Source: Alcaligenaceae bacterium (GTDB lineage Bacteria > Pseudomonadota > Gammaproteobacteria > Burkholderiales > Burkholderiaceae_B). From it: 64,000 nucleotides of DNA. Below the pieces are notes generated by a model. The model did not search any database. It was not told the origin of the DNA and was given only the letters and a program-made list of their open reading frames with translations. Made by a program: the position numbers and the translations under genes. This document shows, in pieces, positions 27,304 to 37,331 of the stretch; position 1 is the first letter of the stretch, and each line of letters opens with the position of its first letter. The stretch lies in assembly GCA_947380655.1 (NCBI GenBank), contig CANCRX010000002.1, positions 1-64,000 on the forward strand. The letters are read 5' to 3'.

Positions 27304-29012
27304 AAATTTCAAGACAAGCCTATGCAGAGATGTTCGGCCCCACCACAGGTGATCGCGTTCGTCTGGCCGATACTGCCTTATTTGCGATGGTAGAAAAGGA
27401 TTTCACCATCTATGGCGAAGAAGTTAAATTCGGTGGCGGTAAAGTGATTCGTGACGGGATGGGTCAATCCCAGCGCATGAGTAAAGATTGTGTAGATACA
27501 GTCATCACCAATGCGCTCATCATTGACTGGTGGGGGATTGTTAAAGCTGATATCGGTATTAAAAATGGACGTATCAGTGGCATCGGTAAAGCAGGTAACC
27601 CAGATATTCAGCCAGGTGTGACCATCGTGGTCGGCCCTGCGACCGAAGTCATCGCTGCCGAAGGCATGATCGTGACCGCTGGTGGTATTGATAGCCATAT
27701 TCATCTGATCTGCCCTCAGCAGATTGAAGAGGCTCTTAGTTCCGGAGTCACGACGATGATCGGTGGTGGTACGGGTCCTGCCACAGGGACCTTTGCAACA
27801 ACCGTCACACCAGGCCCCTGGCATATCGCACGCATGTTGCAGGCGATGGAGTCCTATCCTATCAACATTGGTTTGCTCGGAAAGGGTAATGTCTCGCTGC
27901 CTGGTCCTTTGCACGAGCAAATCGATGCCGGTGCCGTGGGCTTGAAACTCCACGAAGACTGGGGTTCGACTCCTGCTGCAATTGATAATTGCTTGAGTGT
28001 TGCGGATGATACAGATACCCAAGTTGCGATCCATACGGATACCCTTAACGAGTCGGGATTTGTCGAAGCCACACTGGATGCCATTAAAGGTCGTGTGATT
28101 CATACCTATCACACCGAAGGTGCAGGGGGCGGACACGCGCCCGATATTATTCGTGTGTGTGGCGAGTCCAACGTATTGCCATCCTCGACCAATCCGACGC
28201 GTCCCTTTACGATCAACACCCTTGATGAACATCTGGACATGTTGATGGTTTGCCATCATCTGGATGCCTCGATTGCTGAAGATATCGCGTTCGCAGAGAG
28301 TCGCATTCGCCGCGAGACAATCGCTGCAGAAGACATCCTGCATGATATCGGCGCGTTTTCAATGATCTCCTCCGATAGCCAGGCTATGGGCCGAGTCGGT
28401 GAAGTGATTATGCGCACCTGGCAGACTGCACACAAAATGCGTGAACAGCGTGGTTCGATGAGTGAGGCGGGATTCTCAGATCCGTCTACCAGTGATAATG
28501 CACGGATCAAGCGCTACATCGCCAAATACACCATCAATCCTGCGATCACGCATGGTATGGCAAAAGAAATCGGTTCTGTCGAAGTCGGTAAATTCGCTGA
28601 TCTGGTGCTGTGGCGTCCCGCGTTCTTTGGTGTCAAGCCCTCTACAGTCATCAAAGGTGGGATGATTGCGATGGCTGCCATGGGCGATCCGAACGCTTCG
28701 ATCCCGACACCGCAACCCGTTCATTTCCGTCCACAGTTTGGTGCGGCACAGAGCGCGATTGCCTCGAGCTGCATCACGTTCTTGTCTGGCTCCGCGATTC
28801 ACAAAGGTGTGCCACAAGAGCTCGGTCTCAAACGCCATATCGCTCCTGTTCAGGGGATGCGCAGTTTGACCAAGGCTGATATGAAGTTGAATGCAGCCAC
28901 ACCAAAAATTACGGTGAGCCCTGAAAATTACAAGGTCTATGCCGATGGTGTGTTGCTCGATTGTCCGCCAGCGAAAACCTTGCCAATGGCACAACGTTAT
29001 TTCTTGTTTTAA
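27300..29012 (+). CDS. ureC: Urease alpha (catalytic) subunit
   Basis: A 570-residue nickel amidohydrolase splitting urea into ammonia and carbamate. The first metal motif is [14 protein letters not shown]. The carbamylated Lys is in GLKLHEDWG (Lys216 by my count). The further His ligands lie in [13 protein letters not shown] and [16 protein letters not shown], the active-site flap has MVCHHLD, and the last metal Asp is in [10 protein letters not shown]. All expected active-site residues look intact and length is standard. UreE follows after 5 bp. Confidence 0.98.
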   Translation: MKISRQAYAEMFGPTTGDRVRLADTALFAMVEKDFTIYGEEVKFGGGKVIRDGMGQSQRMSKDCVDTVITNALIIDWWGIVKADIGIKNGRISGIGKAGNPDIQPGVTIVVGPATEVIAAEGMIVTAGGIDSHIHLICPQQIEEALSSGVTTMIGGGTGPATGTFATTVTPGPWHIARMLQAMESYPINIGLLGKGNVSLPGPLHEQIDAGAVGLKLHEDWGSTPAAIDNCLSVADDTDTQVAIHTDTLNESGFVEATLDAIKGRVIHTYHTEGAGGGHAPDIIRVCGESNVLPSSTNPTRPFTINTLDEHLDMLMVCHHLDASIAEDIAFAESRIRRETIAAEDILHDIGAFSMISSDSQAMGRVGEVIMRTWQTAHKMREQRGSMSEAGFSDPSTSDNARIKRYIAKYTINPAITHGMAKEIGSVEVGKFADLVLWRPAFFGVKPSTVIKGGMIAMAAMGDPNASIPTPQPVHFRPQFGAAQSAIASSCITFLSGSAIHKGVPQELGLKRHIAPVQGMRSLTKADMKLNAATPKITVSPENYKVYADGVLLDCPPAKTLPMAQRYFLF

Positions 29013-29017
29013 TAATA

Positions 29018-29626
29018 ATGGCTATTACTCTGACTCAACAGCGTGCGTCCAACGATCCGGTATTGCATGAGCAAACGCACGGCGGGGTACAGGCCTGGCC
29101 AGAACCCTGGCCCGTGCTGGAACTCTCCTATGGCGATCGGCAACGCTCGCGCCTGGCCGCCATGTTGCCAAATGGTAAAGCGGTCGCTGTCATCCTCGCA
29201 CGTGGTGAAATTATGCAGCATGGTGGTGTGTTGTGTGGAGAGCAAGGTGAACGTGTGGTGGTGAAAGCTGCCGTCGAAGAACTGATGCGTATCCGTGCCA
29301 GCAATACCTTCGAGCTGATGCGTATCGTCTACCACCTCGCGAATCGTCATGTACGGGCTATGCTTACAGCTGAGGCGGCATATATCGAACCTGATAGCGT
29401 GTTGGCCGACATGGTGCGCAGACAGGGTGGCTTGGTTGATCTGGTGCAAGAAGCCTTTGTTCCAGAGGGTGGAGCGTATTCAGCGGGTCATGGTGCCACG
29501 GGTCATCAGCACCATCATCATGCTGATGAATGCGGTGATGTCGCGCGCGATGAGGCAATGGGCAAGCTCGGTGAAGAGCTCTCCATTGCGGCGCATGCTA
29601 AGAATGCATCCGCTAACAAGCCATGA
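29018..29626 (+). CDS. ureE: Urease accessory nickel chaperone UreE
   Basis: A 202-residue nickel metallochaperone. The N-terminal peptide-binding domain is followed by the metal-binding domain with FELMRIVYHLANRHVRAML (the paired His). The C-terminal tail is histidine-rich (GHQHHHHADE), which in this family stores or binds extra nickel. The ATG at 29018 is the right distance from the ureC stop; the frame is open further upstream inside ureC. It overlaps ureF by 4 bp. Confidence 0.95.
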   Translation: MAITLTQQRASNDPVLHEQTHGGVQAWPEPWPVLELSYGDRQRSRLAAMLPNGKAVAVILARGEIMQHGGVLCGEQGERVVVKAAVEELMRIRASNTFELMRIVYHLANRHVRAMLTAEAAYIEPDSVLADMVRRQGGLVDLVQEAFVPEGGAYSAGHGATGHQHHHHADECGDVARDEAMGKLGEELSIAAHAKNASANKP

Positions 29627-30297
29627 CACATACCAATCCGCTTCTGGCCGCATTGCATCTGGCGAGTCCTGCACTGCCTGTTGGTGGTTTTGCATACTCG
29701 CAAGGTCTTGAGCAGGCTGTAGAAGATCGCTGGGTGACGTCAATGGAGCAGGCCTACGTCTGGATCCGTGATGTGATGGTGCTCAGTCTGGCCAGACAAG
29801 AATTGCCGTTATGGCTGGCGAGCCATCGTGCAGTCATCGCGCAAGACTGGCTGGCATTACGCGAAGCGAATGCTGTTCTGTTTGCGTTGCGTGAAACTGC
29901 AGAGTTTCGTCTGGAGTCAATCCAGATGGGGCATTCAATGGCCAAGTTGTTTAAGCAATGGCAGGGCGGAACTGCACTGCTTGAGTTAACCGATCTGAAC
30001 TGGGTTTACCCTTCAGCACATGCTGCATTGTCAGCGGTATCAGGCATCGATGAGCAGATGGCCTTGACGGCCTATCTATGGAGCTGGGTAGAGAATCAAA
30101 GCATTGCAGCCGTCAAAATTATTCCCTTAGGGCAGATTGATGGGCAGATTTTGTTACATCGTTTGAAAGCTGATATAGAGTCGGCTATTCAGACAGCGTT
30201 GTCGATCACAGCTGAAGATATTGGCTCAGCTGCGGTCGGACTTTCCATTGCAAGCGCTCGTCACGAATCACAATACAGTCGCTTGTTTAGAAGTTGA
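29623..30297 (+). CDS. ureF: Urease accessory protein UreF
   Basis: A 224-residue helical protein. Typical UreF marks are LLAALHLASPALPVGGFAYS, QGLEQAVEDRWV and the C-terminal LSITAEDIGSAAVGLSIASARHESQYSRLF. UreF bridges UreD and UreG and guards their GTPase cycle during nickel loading. Its ATG overlaps the ureE stop (ATGA). A 50-bp A/T-rich gap separates it from ureG. Confidence 0.95.
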   Translation: MTHTNPLLAALHLASPALPVGGFAYSQGLEQAVEDRWVTSMEQAYVWIRDVMVLSLARQELPLWLASHRAVIAQDWLALREANAVLFALRETAEFRLESIQMGHSMAKLFKQWQGGTALLELTDLNWVYPSAHAALSAVSGIDEQMALTAYLWSWVENQSIAAVKIIPLGQIDGQILLHRLKADIESAIQTALSITAEDIGSAAVGLSIASARHESQYSRLFRS

Positions 30298-30347
30298 AAT
30301 CAATCCATTCATATTTTTAAATAAATTATTCAGAGAATTAAATAATC

Positions 30348-30965
30348 ATGCAAACATCCAATCCATTGCGCGTCGGTATCGGTGGACCAGTCGGCTCGGG
30401 TAAGACCACACTGGTCGAGGTGCTCTGCAAGCGCATGCGCGATCAATACAAACTCGCTGTCGTGACTAACGATATTTACACTAAGGAAGATGAGCGTTTA
30501 CTGGTTGCAGCCGAGGCCTTGTCTGCAGATCGCATCATGGGGGTGGAGACTGGTGGCTGTCCTCACACGGCGATCAGGGAAGACGCCTCGATCAATCTCG
30601 AGGCGATTGATCGCATGCAAAAACGCTTTCCGGATCTGGAACTGATTTTTATTGAATCAGGTGGCGATAATCTGGCCGCGACCTTCAGTCCTGATTTGTC
30701 TGATTTGACGATCTATGTGATTGATGTTGCCGGTGGTGAAAAGATTCCCCGCAAAGGCGGGCCTGGCATCACGCGCAGTGATTTGTTAGTGATTAATAAA
30801 ACAGACCTTGCACCTTATGTCGGTGCCAATCTCGAGGTGATGCGTCACGACACTGCACGCATGCGCGGAGAGCGCCCCTGGGTGATGACCAATCTCAAGA
30901 GCGGTGACGGACTTGATGAGGTGATTAAGTTTATTGAAAAGGCTGGTTGCTTGAAAACTAGTTGA
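30348..30965 (+). CDS. ureG: Urease accessory GTPase UreG
   Basis: A 205-residue SIMIBI-class GTPase that drives nickel insertion. The P-loop is [28 protein letters not shown] sequence ([15 protein letters not shown]) carries the Cys-Pro-His metal site, and [11 protein letters not shown] and [12 protein letters not shown] complete the G motifs. It is the last gene of the urease operon. A 9-bp hairpin lies about 30 bp after it. Confidence 0.97.
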   Translation: MQTSNPLRVGIGGPVGSGKTTLVEVLCKRMRDQYKLAVVTNDIYTKEDERLLVAAEALSADRIMGVETGGCPHTAIREDASINLEAIDRMQKRFPDLELIFIESGGDNLAATFSPDLSDLTIYVIDVAGGEKIPRKGGPGITRSDLLVINKTDLAPYVGANLEVMRHDTARMRGERPWVMTNLKSGDGLDEVIKFIEKAGCLKTS

Positions 30966-30997
30966 TTAATAACTTGAACGCTTTTGTGAACATTAAA

Positions 30998-31023
30998 GAA
31001 GTAACGTAACTTTTCGTTACTTC
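30998..31023 (+). other. Hairpin after the urease operon
   Basis: GAAGTAACG (30998-31006) and CGTTACTTC (31015-31023) form a perfect 9-bp stem with an 8-base loop. It lies about 30 bp after ureG. No clear T-tract follows, so it may be a weak or factor-assisted terminator or an mRNA-protecting structure. Confidence 0.5.
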
Positions 31024-31097
31024 GGCTTACTCAGCGCTACAGCTTTTGATTGTATTTTTTGCAAGAATTTGATCTAGCTCAATTTGAACTTTCTGAA

Positions 31098-31127
31098 TTG
31101 ACAGGATTACTTTATTGTACATACAAT
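31098..31127 (+). promoter_or_regulatory. Promoter with embedded palindrome for brnT-brnA
   Basis: TTGACA (31098-31103) and TACAAT (31122-31127) with an 18-bp spacer form a near-consensus sigma-70 promoter. The palindrome TTGTACATACAA (31115-31126) covers the -10 box. BrnA antitoxins are known to repress their own operon, so the palindrome is a natural operator candidate. The -10 box ends only 11 bases before the brnT ATG. Confidence 0.65.
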
Positions 31128-31138
31128 TAGGCTGTTGA

Positions 31139-31423
31139 ATGATTGTCGAATTCGATTCAGTTAAAAATGAACGCAATATTCGTGACAGAGGCCTGTCATT
31201 TGATCGCGTTCAAAATGTTGATTTAACTAAAGCACTGATTGCAGTAGATGACAGGCACGAATATGGAGAAAACCGATTTGTAGCGCTCTGTCATCTTGAT
31301 AGGCGGTTACATGTTTTATGTTTTACGGAAACATTAAATGGAATACGTGTCATCAGTTTTCGCAAAGCCAACAGAAGGGAGGTCGCTCGCTATGACAAAG
31401 AAAAAATTACTGACAAATCGTGA
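31139..31423 (+). CDS. brnT: BrnT family toxin
   Basis: A 94-residue type II toxin of the RelE-like fold that cleaves RNA. The family marks are VEFDSVKNERNIRDRGLSFD at the start (usually FEWDxxKxxxNxxKHGxxF), VALCHLDRRLHVLCFTE in the middle, and IRVISFRKANRREVARYD near the end with the RKA/xRE motif. Length is standard. There is no Shine-Dalgarno before the ATG, and the promoter is so close that the message may be almost leaderless. It overlaps the antitoxin gene by 32 bp. Confidence 0.88.
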   Translation: MIVEFDSVKNERNIRDRGLSFDRVQNVDLTKALIAVDDRHEYGENRFVALCHLDRRLHVLCFTETLNGIRVISFRKANRREVARYDKEKITDKS

Positions 31424-31670
31424 CGGCGAGGTTAATGACTTGTCTGATATCTCAGAGGGCGTTTTTAAGCCCGCTGAAAAAATATTGTCTGCATCACTAT
31501 TAAAGAAAGTGGCTGTGCGTGGTCAGCAAAAATCGCCCGTTAAAGACCGCATAACAATCCGCTTGTCTCACGATGTTGTAACAAAGTTTCGTGCAACGGG
31601 TGATGGATGGCAAGCAAGAGTTGATGCTGCACTGAAAGAGTGGCTAAGCACCCATCCGTCAGCGATTTGA
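31392..31670 (+). CDS. brnA: BrnA family antitoxin
   Basis: A 92-residue antitoxin. The N-terminal half is charged and probably wraps the toxin. The C-terminal half, DRITIRLSHDVVTKFRATGDGWQARVDAALKEWL, has the BrnA ribbon-helix-helix pattern for DNA binding. The ATG at 31392 has GGGAGG about nine bases upstream, better than the toxin's start, which would favour antitoxin excess. It ends 8 bp from the convergent SDR gene. Confidence 0.85.
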   Translation: MTKKKLLTNRDGEVNDLSDISEGVFKPAEKILSASLLKKVAVRGQQKSPVKDRITIRLSHDVVTKFRATGDGWQARVDAALKEWLSTHPSAI

Positions 31671-31678
31671 TTAACAAT

Positions 31679-32449
31679 CTAAATCGCCACTAACCCGCCA
31701 TCCACCAGATAAGCGCTCCCTGTGCAAAAGCTCGAGTCGTCGCTTGCTAGAAATAGCATCATCTTGGCGACTTCGTCCGTGCGTACATAACGACCATACG
31801 GGATGGTCGAGAGAATGCCTTTCTTGGCTTTCGACTCATCCTCGGGGGTGAAACCGTGCTCGATCTCACGCATCATTCTGGATTCGACGGGTCCCGGATT
31901 AACGGTATTGACTCGTATTTTGTCTCGTGCCAGTTCTACGGCCGCTGTTTTGGCTAAGCCCATCAGCGCATGTTTGCTTGTGACATAGGGGCCTGCTTTA
32001 CCTGCCCCCACTAATCCAGCAATCGATGAGGTCACTACAATGCTTCCACCACCGCGTGCGCGCAGCAGTGGTGCGGAGTGCTTGATGGCCAGCCAGACGC
32101 TGCGTACGTTGACTGTCATCACTTGATCGAATTCCTCTACCGAGCATTGTTCGAGCGTTTTCCCTGCAGGTCCTGCGATTCCCGCATTGGCTAGCACGAC
32201 ATCGAGGCCACCAAAGTGTTTAACCGCTAATGACATGAAGTCGCTGACCTCTTGCTCGTTTGAAACATCTGCTACAACGCTTACTGCATGTGTACTGCCA
32301 AGCTCAGTGAGTAGCTTTGCGAGGGTTGACGGGTCACGATCAACCAGAACCACATGCGCTCCCTCGCTAACAAATAGTCGAGCGGCCTCTCTGCCAATGT
32401 CGCCTGCTGCACCAGTGATTACGCAGACTTTATTAGAGAGTCGGTTCAT
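31679..32449 (-). CDS. SDR family oxidoreductase
   Basis: A 256-residue short-chain dehydrogenase. TGAAGDIGRE is the cofactor motif, with Asp in place of the usual middle Gly. NAGIAG, a catalytic Ser in VTSSIAGLVG, and YVTSK (YxxxK) are present, then AVELARDKIRVNTVNPGPVES and the AYLVDGG tail. An acidic residue after strand 2 (VLVDRD) suggests NAD(H) preference. It is the last gene of the mutS operon, 2 bp after the RoxA-like gene. Substrate unknown. Confidence 0.88.
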   Translation of the reverse strand: MNRLSNKVCVITGAAGDIGREAARLFVSEGAHVVLVDRDPSTLAKLLTELGSTHAVSVVADVSNEQEVSDFMSLAVKHFGGLDVVLANAGIAGPAGKTLEQCSVEEFDQVMTVNVRSVWLAIKHSAPLLRARGGGSIVVTSSIAGLVGAGKAGPYVTSKHALMGLAKTAAVELARDKIRVNTVNPGPVESRMMREIEHGFTPEDESKAKKGILSTIPYGRYVRTDEVAKMMLFLASDDSSFCTGSAYLVDGGLVAI

Positions 32450-32451
32450 GA

Positions 32452-33651
32452 TTATTTCCTGATCAAATGAATCCAGCCTGCATCCAGCCAGTCGGCTAGT
32501 GCTTCTACAGCCTCTTGCGAGAATTTCTTTGCTGCAGGATGACTGCCCGCGAGCATACGTTCATCGGCGAGTATTTTTAAACCCGCCTCGGCATCGACTG
32601 CCGCAACCTCGCCATTGATAAATAATTGTTTACCACGGTAAAGCATGCGGGTGCGGCGATCTAGTACCCAATGAGTATAGGGCTTGTCCTCATCTTCGTC
32701 GTAATTATCTTCATAGCCCTCAAAAACGGCTGCCTGATTCGGCTCCGTTAACCAGCAACCCAAAAAGCGGTGCGCGAGTGCTTCATTGAACTGGATTTTT
32801 GAGACTGCTTTGACCGCTGTCTGAATCAGGCCGTCAGGAATTTCAGCTGGATGTGAGGTTGCAGCTTGTTTGGGGTCACGATATAGAGCCTCTAATTTAG
32901 GACCAGGCAGGGGAGGTTCACCATAAGGACCGCTCGCGAGACCCGCACGTGCGACGATCTGATCGGCGGCTGCTTCGAGCATGCCGCGTGCAAGCGCAGC
33001 CTCATCTGGCGCACGAAAGCCGATCGAGATCGTCATGCATTCGTCGAGTGCTACACCGTCATGTGCGGCCTGAGGTGGCAGATACAACATGTCGCCTGGT
33101 TCAAGCACAAACTCTTGCTCAGGTATAAAGTCAGATAAAATTTTCAGTGGTAAGCCGTCAACCAGAGACAGGTCGCTCTGTTGTCCAAACTGCCAGCGGC
33201 GACGTCCGTGGGCCTGCAATAAAAACACATCGTAACTGTCAAAATGTGGCCCTACGCCACCACCGACAGTTGCCAGACTGATCATCAGATCATCGAGTCG
33301 TGCATCCGGTACAAAGCGGAATTGATTCATCAACTCACAGGCTGCATCGTCATGTATATCAACGCTTTGTACGAGAAGCGTCCAATCCGGAGTCGATGCT
33401 TTAGGCAGGCGGCTAAACGGGCCACAATCCATTTGCCATTGATCTTTTTCACGCTGTATCAGACGGGACTCCACATCGTCGCGCTTACTCATTTTTTTAA
33501 GTGCAGCAACAGAGATTGGTGATTTGAAATCAGGGATTGCCTGTCTGATAAGCAGAGGTTTTTTCTGCCAGTAGGTTTTCATGAATTGTGCTGGAGTGAG
33601 ACCGCCGAGCAGTGTGAGTGGTTGATCAGGATTCATGAAATGTTTAACCAT
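32452..33651 (-). CDS. JmjC/cupin oxygenase, RoxA (YcfD)-like ribosomal protein hydroxylase
   Basis: A 399-residue Fe(II)/2-oxoglutarate dioxygenase. The start has QFMKTYWQKKPLLIRQAI, a hallmark of the YcfD/MINA53 group. The iron site HFDSYDVF (HxD) is followed by GRRRWQFGQQ and the distal His in LYLPPQAAHDGVA. A C-terminal winged-helix-type part follows with HWVLDRRTRMLYRGKQLFING. Escherichia coli YcfD hydroxylates an arginine of ribosomal protein L16. The start may be the ATG at 33651 or that at 33636; neither has a ribosome site. It lies 76 bp after mutS. Confidence 0.85.
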   Translation of the reverse strand: MVKHFMNPDQPLTLLGGLTPAQFMKTYWQKKPLLIRQAIPDFKSPISVAALKKMSKRDDVESRLIQREKDQWQMDCGPFSRLPKASTPDWTLLVQSVDIHDDAACELMNQFRFVPDARLDDLMISLATVGGGVGPHFDSYDVFLLQAHGRRRWQFGQQSDLSLVDGLPLKILSDFIPEQEFVLEPGDMLYLPPQAAHDGVALDECMTISIGFRAPDEAALARGMLEAAADQIVARAGLASGPYGEPPLPGPKLEALYRDPKQAATSHPAEIPDGLIQTAVKAVSKIQFNEALAHRFLGCWLTEPNQAAVFEGYEDNYDEDEDKPYTHWVLDRRTRMLYRGKQLFINGEVAAVDAEAGLKILADERMLAGSHPAAKKFSQEAVEALADWLDAGWIHLIRK

Positions 33652-33727
33652 TAAGTAAATGAGATGTCGATCTGATTGGTATTTGGCTTTTCAGTCCATC
33701 GATCACAGCAAAGTCAGGATAAGACCT

Positions 33728-36409
33728 TCAAGGCAGTAAGTTCTTTAATTGATACAGTGCATCTAAAGCCTCTCGCGGGCTCAGCGTATCCGGGTCGAGC
33801 GAACTGAGTGCTTGTGTGAGCACCGAGATCGCCTTGGCACTCTCGGCTGCCTCTTGTGCGGCGGCATCATGATCAACGACCTCACCAAACAGGCCGAGTT
33901 GCGGTGTCGGTGCACCTTGTGATTCCAGTCTTTCCAATTCGCGCGAAGCATGGCGGATCACTGCAGCAGGAATGCCTGCACGTTGTGCGACTTGAATACC
34001 GTAGCTACGACTAGCCGGACCGTCTTTCACTTCATGTAAAAACACAATTCCGGCGGGGGACTCTGCTGCGGCAAGATGCACGTTGGCTGTGTTGGACTGC
34101 TCGTTGGGCATGCGTGTCAGTTCAAAGTAATGCGTGGCAAACAAGGTGAGTGCGCGGTTATGTGTCACCAGACGTTGCGCGATCGACCAGGCGAGCGCCA
34201 GACCATCGTAGGTCGAGGTGCCTCGGCCGATTTCATCCATCAGGACCAGACTTTGCGAAGTACTGGAGCTGAGAATGGCGGCGGCTTCGATCATCTCCAT
34301 CATGAAAGTTGAGCGTCCACCTGCCAGATCGTCGGCTGCACCAATACGTGTGAAAATCCGATCGATCGGCCCGATGGATGCAGACCGGGCAGGAACAAAA
34401 CTTCCAATACGTGCCAGTAAGGTAATCAGGGCAACCTGACGCATGTAGGTGGACTTACCGCCCATATTGGGGCCGGTGATCACCAGCAGCGCACGGTGCG
34501 CATTGAGCACACAGCTGTTAGGGGTGAATCGTTCAATCGAACGCTCGACAACCGGATGGCGACCCAGTTCGATTTCAATCGCAGTCTGCTCCGTCAAGAT
34601 CGGGGCGACCCAGTCATTTTTCTGGGCATGGTGTGCCAGAGCCACCAAGGCATCGAGTTCCGCACAGGCAGACGCGCATGCGGCCAGTGCATTGACCATC
34701 GGCGATAACAAATCCAGAACCTGATCAAATAGCCACTTCTCGCGCGCTAACGAACGATCCTGTGCCGACAGTACTTTGTCCTCCCATAGTTTGAGCTCAG
34801 GCGTGATGTAGCGCTCGGCGTTTTTGAGTGTCTGACGTCGTCGATAATCTTCTGGAACTTTGTCTGATTGCGCGCGACTGACTTCGATGAAAAAGCCGTG
34901 TACGCGGTTGAATTCAACCCGTAAAGTCGAAATCCCGGTGCGCTCGCGTTCACGCGCTTCCAGTTCGAGCAAATAAGTGCCGTTGTCCGAAGAAATCGAG
35001 CGCAATGCGTCGAGATCTTCATCAAATCCCGTCGCAATCACGCCACCATCACGCACCATGGTGGCGGGCTCTTCTGCGATTGCACGCGTCAGCAACTCAT
35101 GCATGCCCTCTGGCGGCAACAGCAGACGTGCCGTCTCGATCAGGCGTTGCCCCAATTTTTCTTCAGTATTAGCAACTGTATTTTCAATCGCGCTAAATAT
35201 GTTTTTTTGAAGGTTGGGCAGTGCTGCCAGGGCATCGCGCAAGCTCGCCAGCTCTCTCGGACGAACCGAGAGGAGTGCAATGCGTGTTGCGATTCTTTCC
35301 AGGTCGGGTAGTTTGTCTAAATCTGTCCGCAAAGATTGCAAGATAGATGTAGCGTGGAGTAATTCGCTATTTTGTGTGCTTGCACCCATCAAGCAGCTAA
35401 TCGCTGCCTGGCGTGCTTGCACGGGTGTGTTATCACGCAAGGGATGATGCAGCCAGTGGCGCAACAAACGGCTTCCCATCGGCGTGCAACATGTATCGAG
35501 TATCGAAAAAAGAGTAGGGGATTCTTCTCCGGCAAGCGTGCGTGTGAGCTCAAGATTGCGGCGCGTTGCAGGATCCATTAATACATATTGGCTCGCACGG
35601 TCAGCAACGAGCGTCTGGATATGCGATAAGGCATGCGTTTGCGTGCGACCCGCATAGCGTAATAAGGCGCCAGCCGCACAGATCGCGGCGGGCAGGTCAT
35701 CGACATCGAAACCAGACAACGATTGTGTTTTGAAATGTGCAAGCAGATGAGCATGAGCCTGCTCGGCTTCAAAATGCCAGGGCGGAATGCGTGTTGCTGC
35801 AGTTTGCAGTGTGAAATCAAATTCTGCATCATCGGCAATGATGATCTCTGCAGGGTCAATCCGATGCAACTCTGAGTCGAGTGCTTCGGGTGCGCACTCA
35901 GTAATTTTGAAAGAACCGTTCGCAAGATTTAACCAAGCGATACCTGCTCGCAGTGATTTGCCGCCTTTGCGAGGGATAAATACAGCGGCCACGCAACGAT
36001 CTGCTTTCGAGGGTAACAAGGCCTCATCTGTCAGCGTTCCCGGTGTCACGATCCGCACAATTTTGCGCTCAACCGGACCCTTGCTGGTAGCGGGATCGCC
36101 GATTTGCTCACAAATCGCAACCGATACGCCTTGCGCGACGAGTTTTGCCAGATATTGTTCAGCCGCATGATAAGGCAGTCCCGCCATCGGGATTGGCACA
36201 CCATTGGATGAGCCGCGTCGTGTCAGCGTGAGGTTAAGCAGCCGCGCGCCCCGCTCGGCATCCTCATAGAACATTTCATAAAAGTCGCCCATACGATAGA
36301 GCAACAACAGTGGACCCGCCTCGGCTTTGAGGCGGTGATACTGCTGCATCATCGGTGTATGGTTGCTAAGATCGATCTCGGCGATTTCGTTAAGGCCTTG
36401 ATTTTTCAA
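33728..36409 (-). CDS. mutS: DNA mismatch repair protein MutS
   Basis: An 893-residue mismatch-recognition ATPase. The mismatch-binding [11 protein letters not shown] lies at about residues 42-52, with [11 protein letters not shown] before it. The connector, lever and clamp domains follow ([17 protein letters not shown]). The ATPase has Walker [14 protein letters not shown] near residues 645-660, [14 protein letters not shown], Walker [21 protein letters not shown] and [10 protein letters not shown] dimer or beta-clamp tail ends the protein. It is slightly longer than the Escherichia coli protein (853). A FkbM methyltransferase gene lies 13 bp upstream in the same operon. Confidence 0.97.
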   Translation of the reverse strand: MKNQGLNEIAEIDLSNHTPMMQQYHRLKAEAGPLLLLYRMGDFYEMFYEDAERGARLLNLTLTRRGSSNGVPIPMAGLPYHAAEQYLAKLVAQGVSVAICEQIGDPATSKGPVERKIVRIVTPGTLTDEALLPSKADRCVAAVFIPRKGGKSLRAGIAWLNLANGSFKITECAPEALDSELHRIDPAEIIIADDAEFDFTLQTAATRIPPWHFEAEQAHAHLLAHFKTQSLSGFDVDDLPAAICAAGALLRYAGRTQTHALSHIQTLVADRASQYVLMDPATRRNLELTRTLAGEESPTLFSILDTCCTPMGSRLLRHWLHHPLRDNTPVQARQAAISCLMGASTQNSELLHATSILQSLRTDLDKLPDLERIATRIALLSVRPRELASLRDALAALPNLQKNIFSAIENTVANTEEKLGQRLIETARLLLPPEGMHELLTRAIAEEPATMVRDGGVIATGFDEDLDALRSISSDNGTYLLELEARERERTGISTLRVEFNRVHGFFIEVSRAQSDKVPEDYRRRQTLKNAERYITPELKLWEDKVLSAQDRSLAREKWLFDQVLDLLSPMVNALAACASACAELDALVALAHHAQKNDWVAPILTEQTAIEIELGRHPVVERSIERFTPNSCVLNAHRALLVITGPNMGGKSTYMRQVALITLLARIGSFVPARSASIGPIDRIFTRIGAADDLAGGRSTFMMEMIEAAAILSSSTSQSLVLMDEIGRGTSTYDGLALAWSIAQRLVTHNRALTLFATHYFELTRMPNEQSNTANVHLAAAESPAGIVFLHEVKDGPASRSYGIQVAQRAGIPAAVIRHASRELERLESQGAPTPQLGLFGEVVDHDAAAQEAAESAKAISVLTQALSSLDPDTLSPREALDALYQLKNLLP

Positions 36410-36422
36410 GGTTTATGCTCTC

Positions 36423-37274
36423 TCATTCATTGCTGATCATTTGCGGATAACGCTCTACTGCGCCTTTTGCCAGCACACCTCTTTGCTCAAGCAGTTGAAC
36501 ACAGCGCATGGTCAGATCAAATGATTGATAACAAATATGACTGATCAGCGCCAGATGTTTGAGTTGCTCGTTGCTCATGCTATCTGGTTTTGTGAAATCT
36601 CTCACGTAAACCATATCCGCTTCCATCAATTGATTCAGTGGGATCCTTGGGTTGTTGTTGATCACCAGAGGAGAAATGATCCAGTTTTTCATCGCTGCAA
36701 AGCAGTGAGGCACAAAGCCCTGACTTCTTAACTCAGCATCGATTTCAGCAAAGGTGGGCTGATTTTCATACAAGGGCATGAAAGAAATTTCTGTCTGGAT
36801 CGCGACAGTCTGAGCCAGTTTTTGACGACCATGTTTGAAAACATCCATCTCACCTCCCTGAATATCTATTTTCAGATAGTCAAGGTGCACAATTTCATCA
36901 ATGGAATCTAATGTTCGTGTTGAGATAGGGATTTGTTCTATTACACGACCGAATTCTGCAAAAATGCCGAATGTTTGCAGCATATTTTTGTCTGGCGTCA
37001 GCAGGCTGGTCATTCCAGAGACCTGACAGATATTCAGCGTTTGTTCGGAGCCGTTACCAATGGCATAGGGCAGATATCGTTCGTTTTGTCCTTTTTTCGT
37101 CAGTAACGCGTTGAGTGCATCCTGCTGTGGCTCAAAACCGGTCACACGGCACAGGTGTTTAGCCGCCATCATTGGACGGTAGGGCGGTTCGCCGTCGATA
37201 GGATTTGCACCGATATCGACTATTTCTGTCAATCTGACAGGTTTCAGCAACTGAAGAAGGTTTTTAATAGACAT
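36423..37274 (-). CDS. FkbM family methyltransferase
   Basis: A 283-residue S-adenosylmethionine-dependent methyltransferase. EIVDIGANPIDGEPPY is the glycine-rich cofactor motif I, CRVTGFEPQQDALN matches motif II with the Glu, and DYLKIDIQGGEMDVFKHG is the FkbM signature. The target in this family is often a sugar hydroxyl in a glycan. No sugar genes are near. It is the first gene of the mutS operon, which is an odd place for it. Function is inferred from family alone. Confidence 0.82.
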   Translation of the reverse strand: MSIKNLLQLLKPVRLTEIVDIGANPIDGEPPYRPMMAAKHLCRVTGFEPQQDALNALLTKKGQNERYLPYAIGNGSEQTLNICQVSGMTSLLTPDKNMLQTFGIFAEFGRVIEQIPISTRTLDSIDEIVHLDYLKIDIQGGEMDVFKHGRQKLAQTVAIQTEISFMPLYENQPTFAEIDAELRSQGFVPHCFAAMKNWIISPLVINNNPRIPLNQLMEADMVYVRDFTKPDSMSNEQLKHLALISHICYQSFDLTMRCVQLLEQRGVLAKGAVERYPQMISNE

Positions 37275-37331
37275 GTTTTTTATTTAGTTGTTTGGTCTAA
37301 AACATGACCATGATAAATAATCATAAATGGT

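Noticed and set aside
27378..28343. 321-residue minus-strand open frame inside ureC
   Set aside because: It is a shadow of ureC caused by codon bias. The protein is low in order, rich in His, Asn and Thr, and matches no family.
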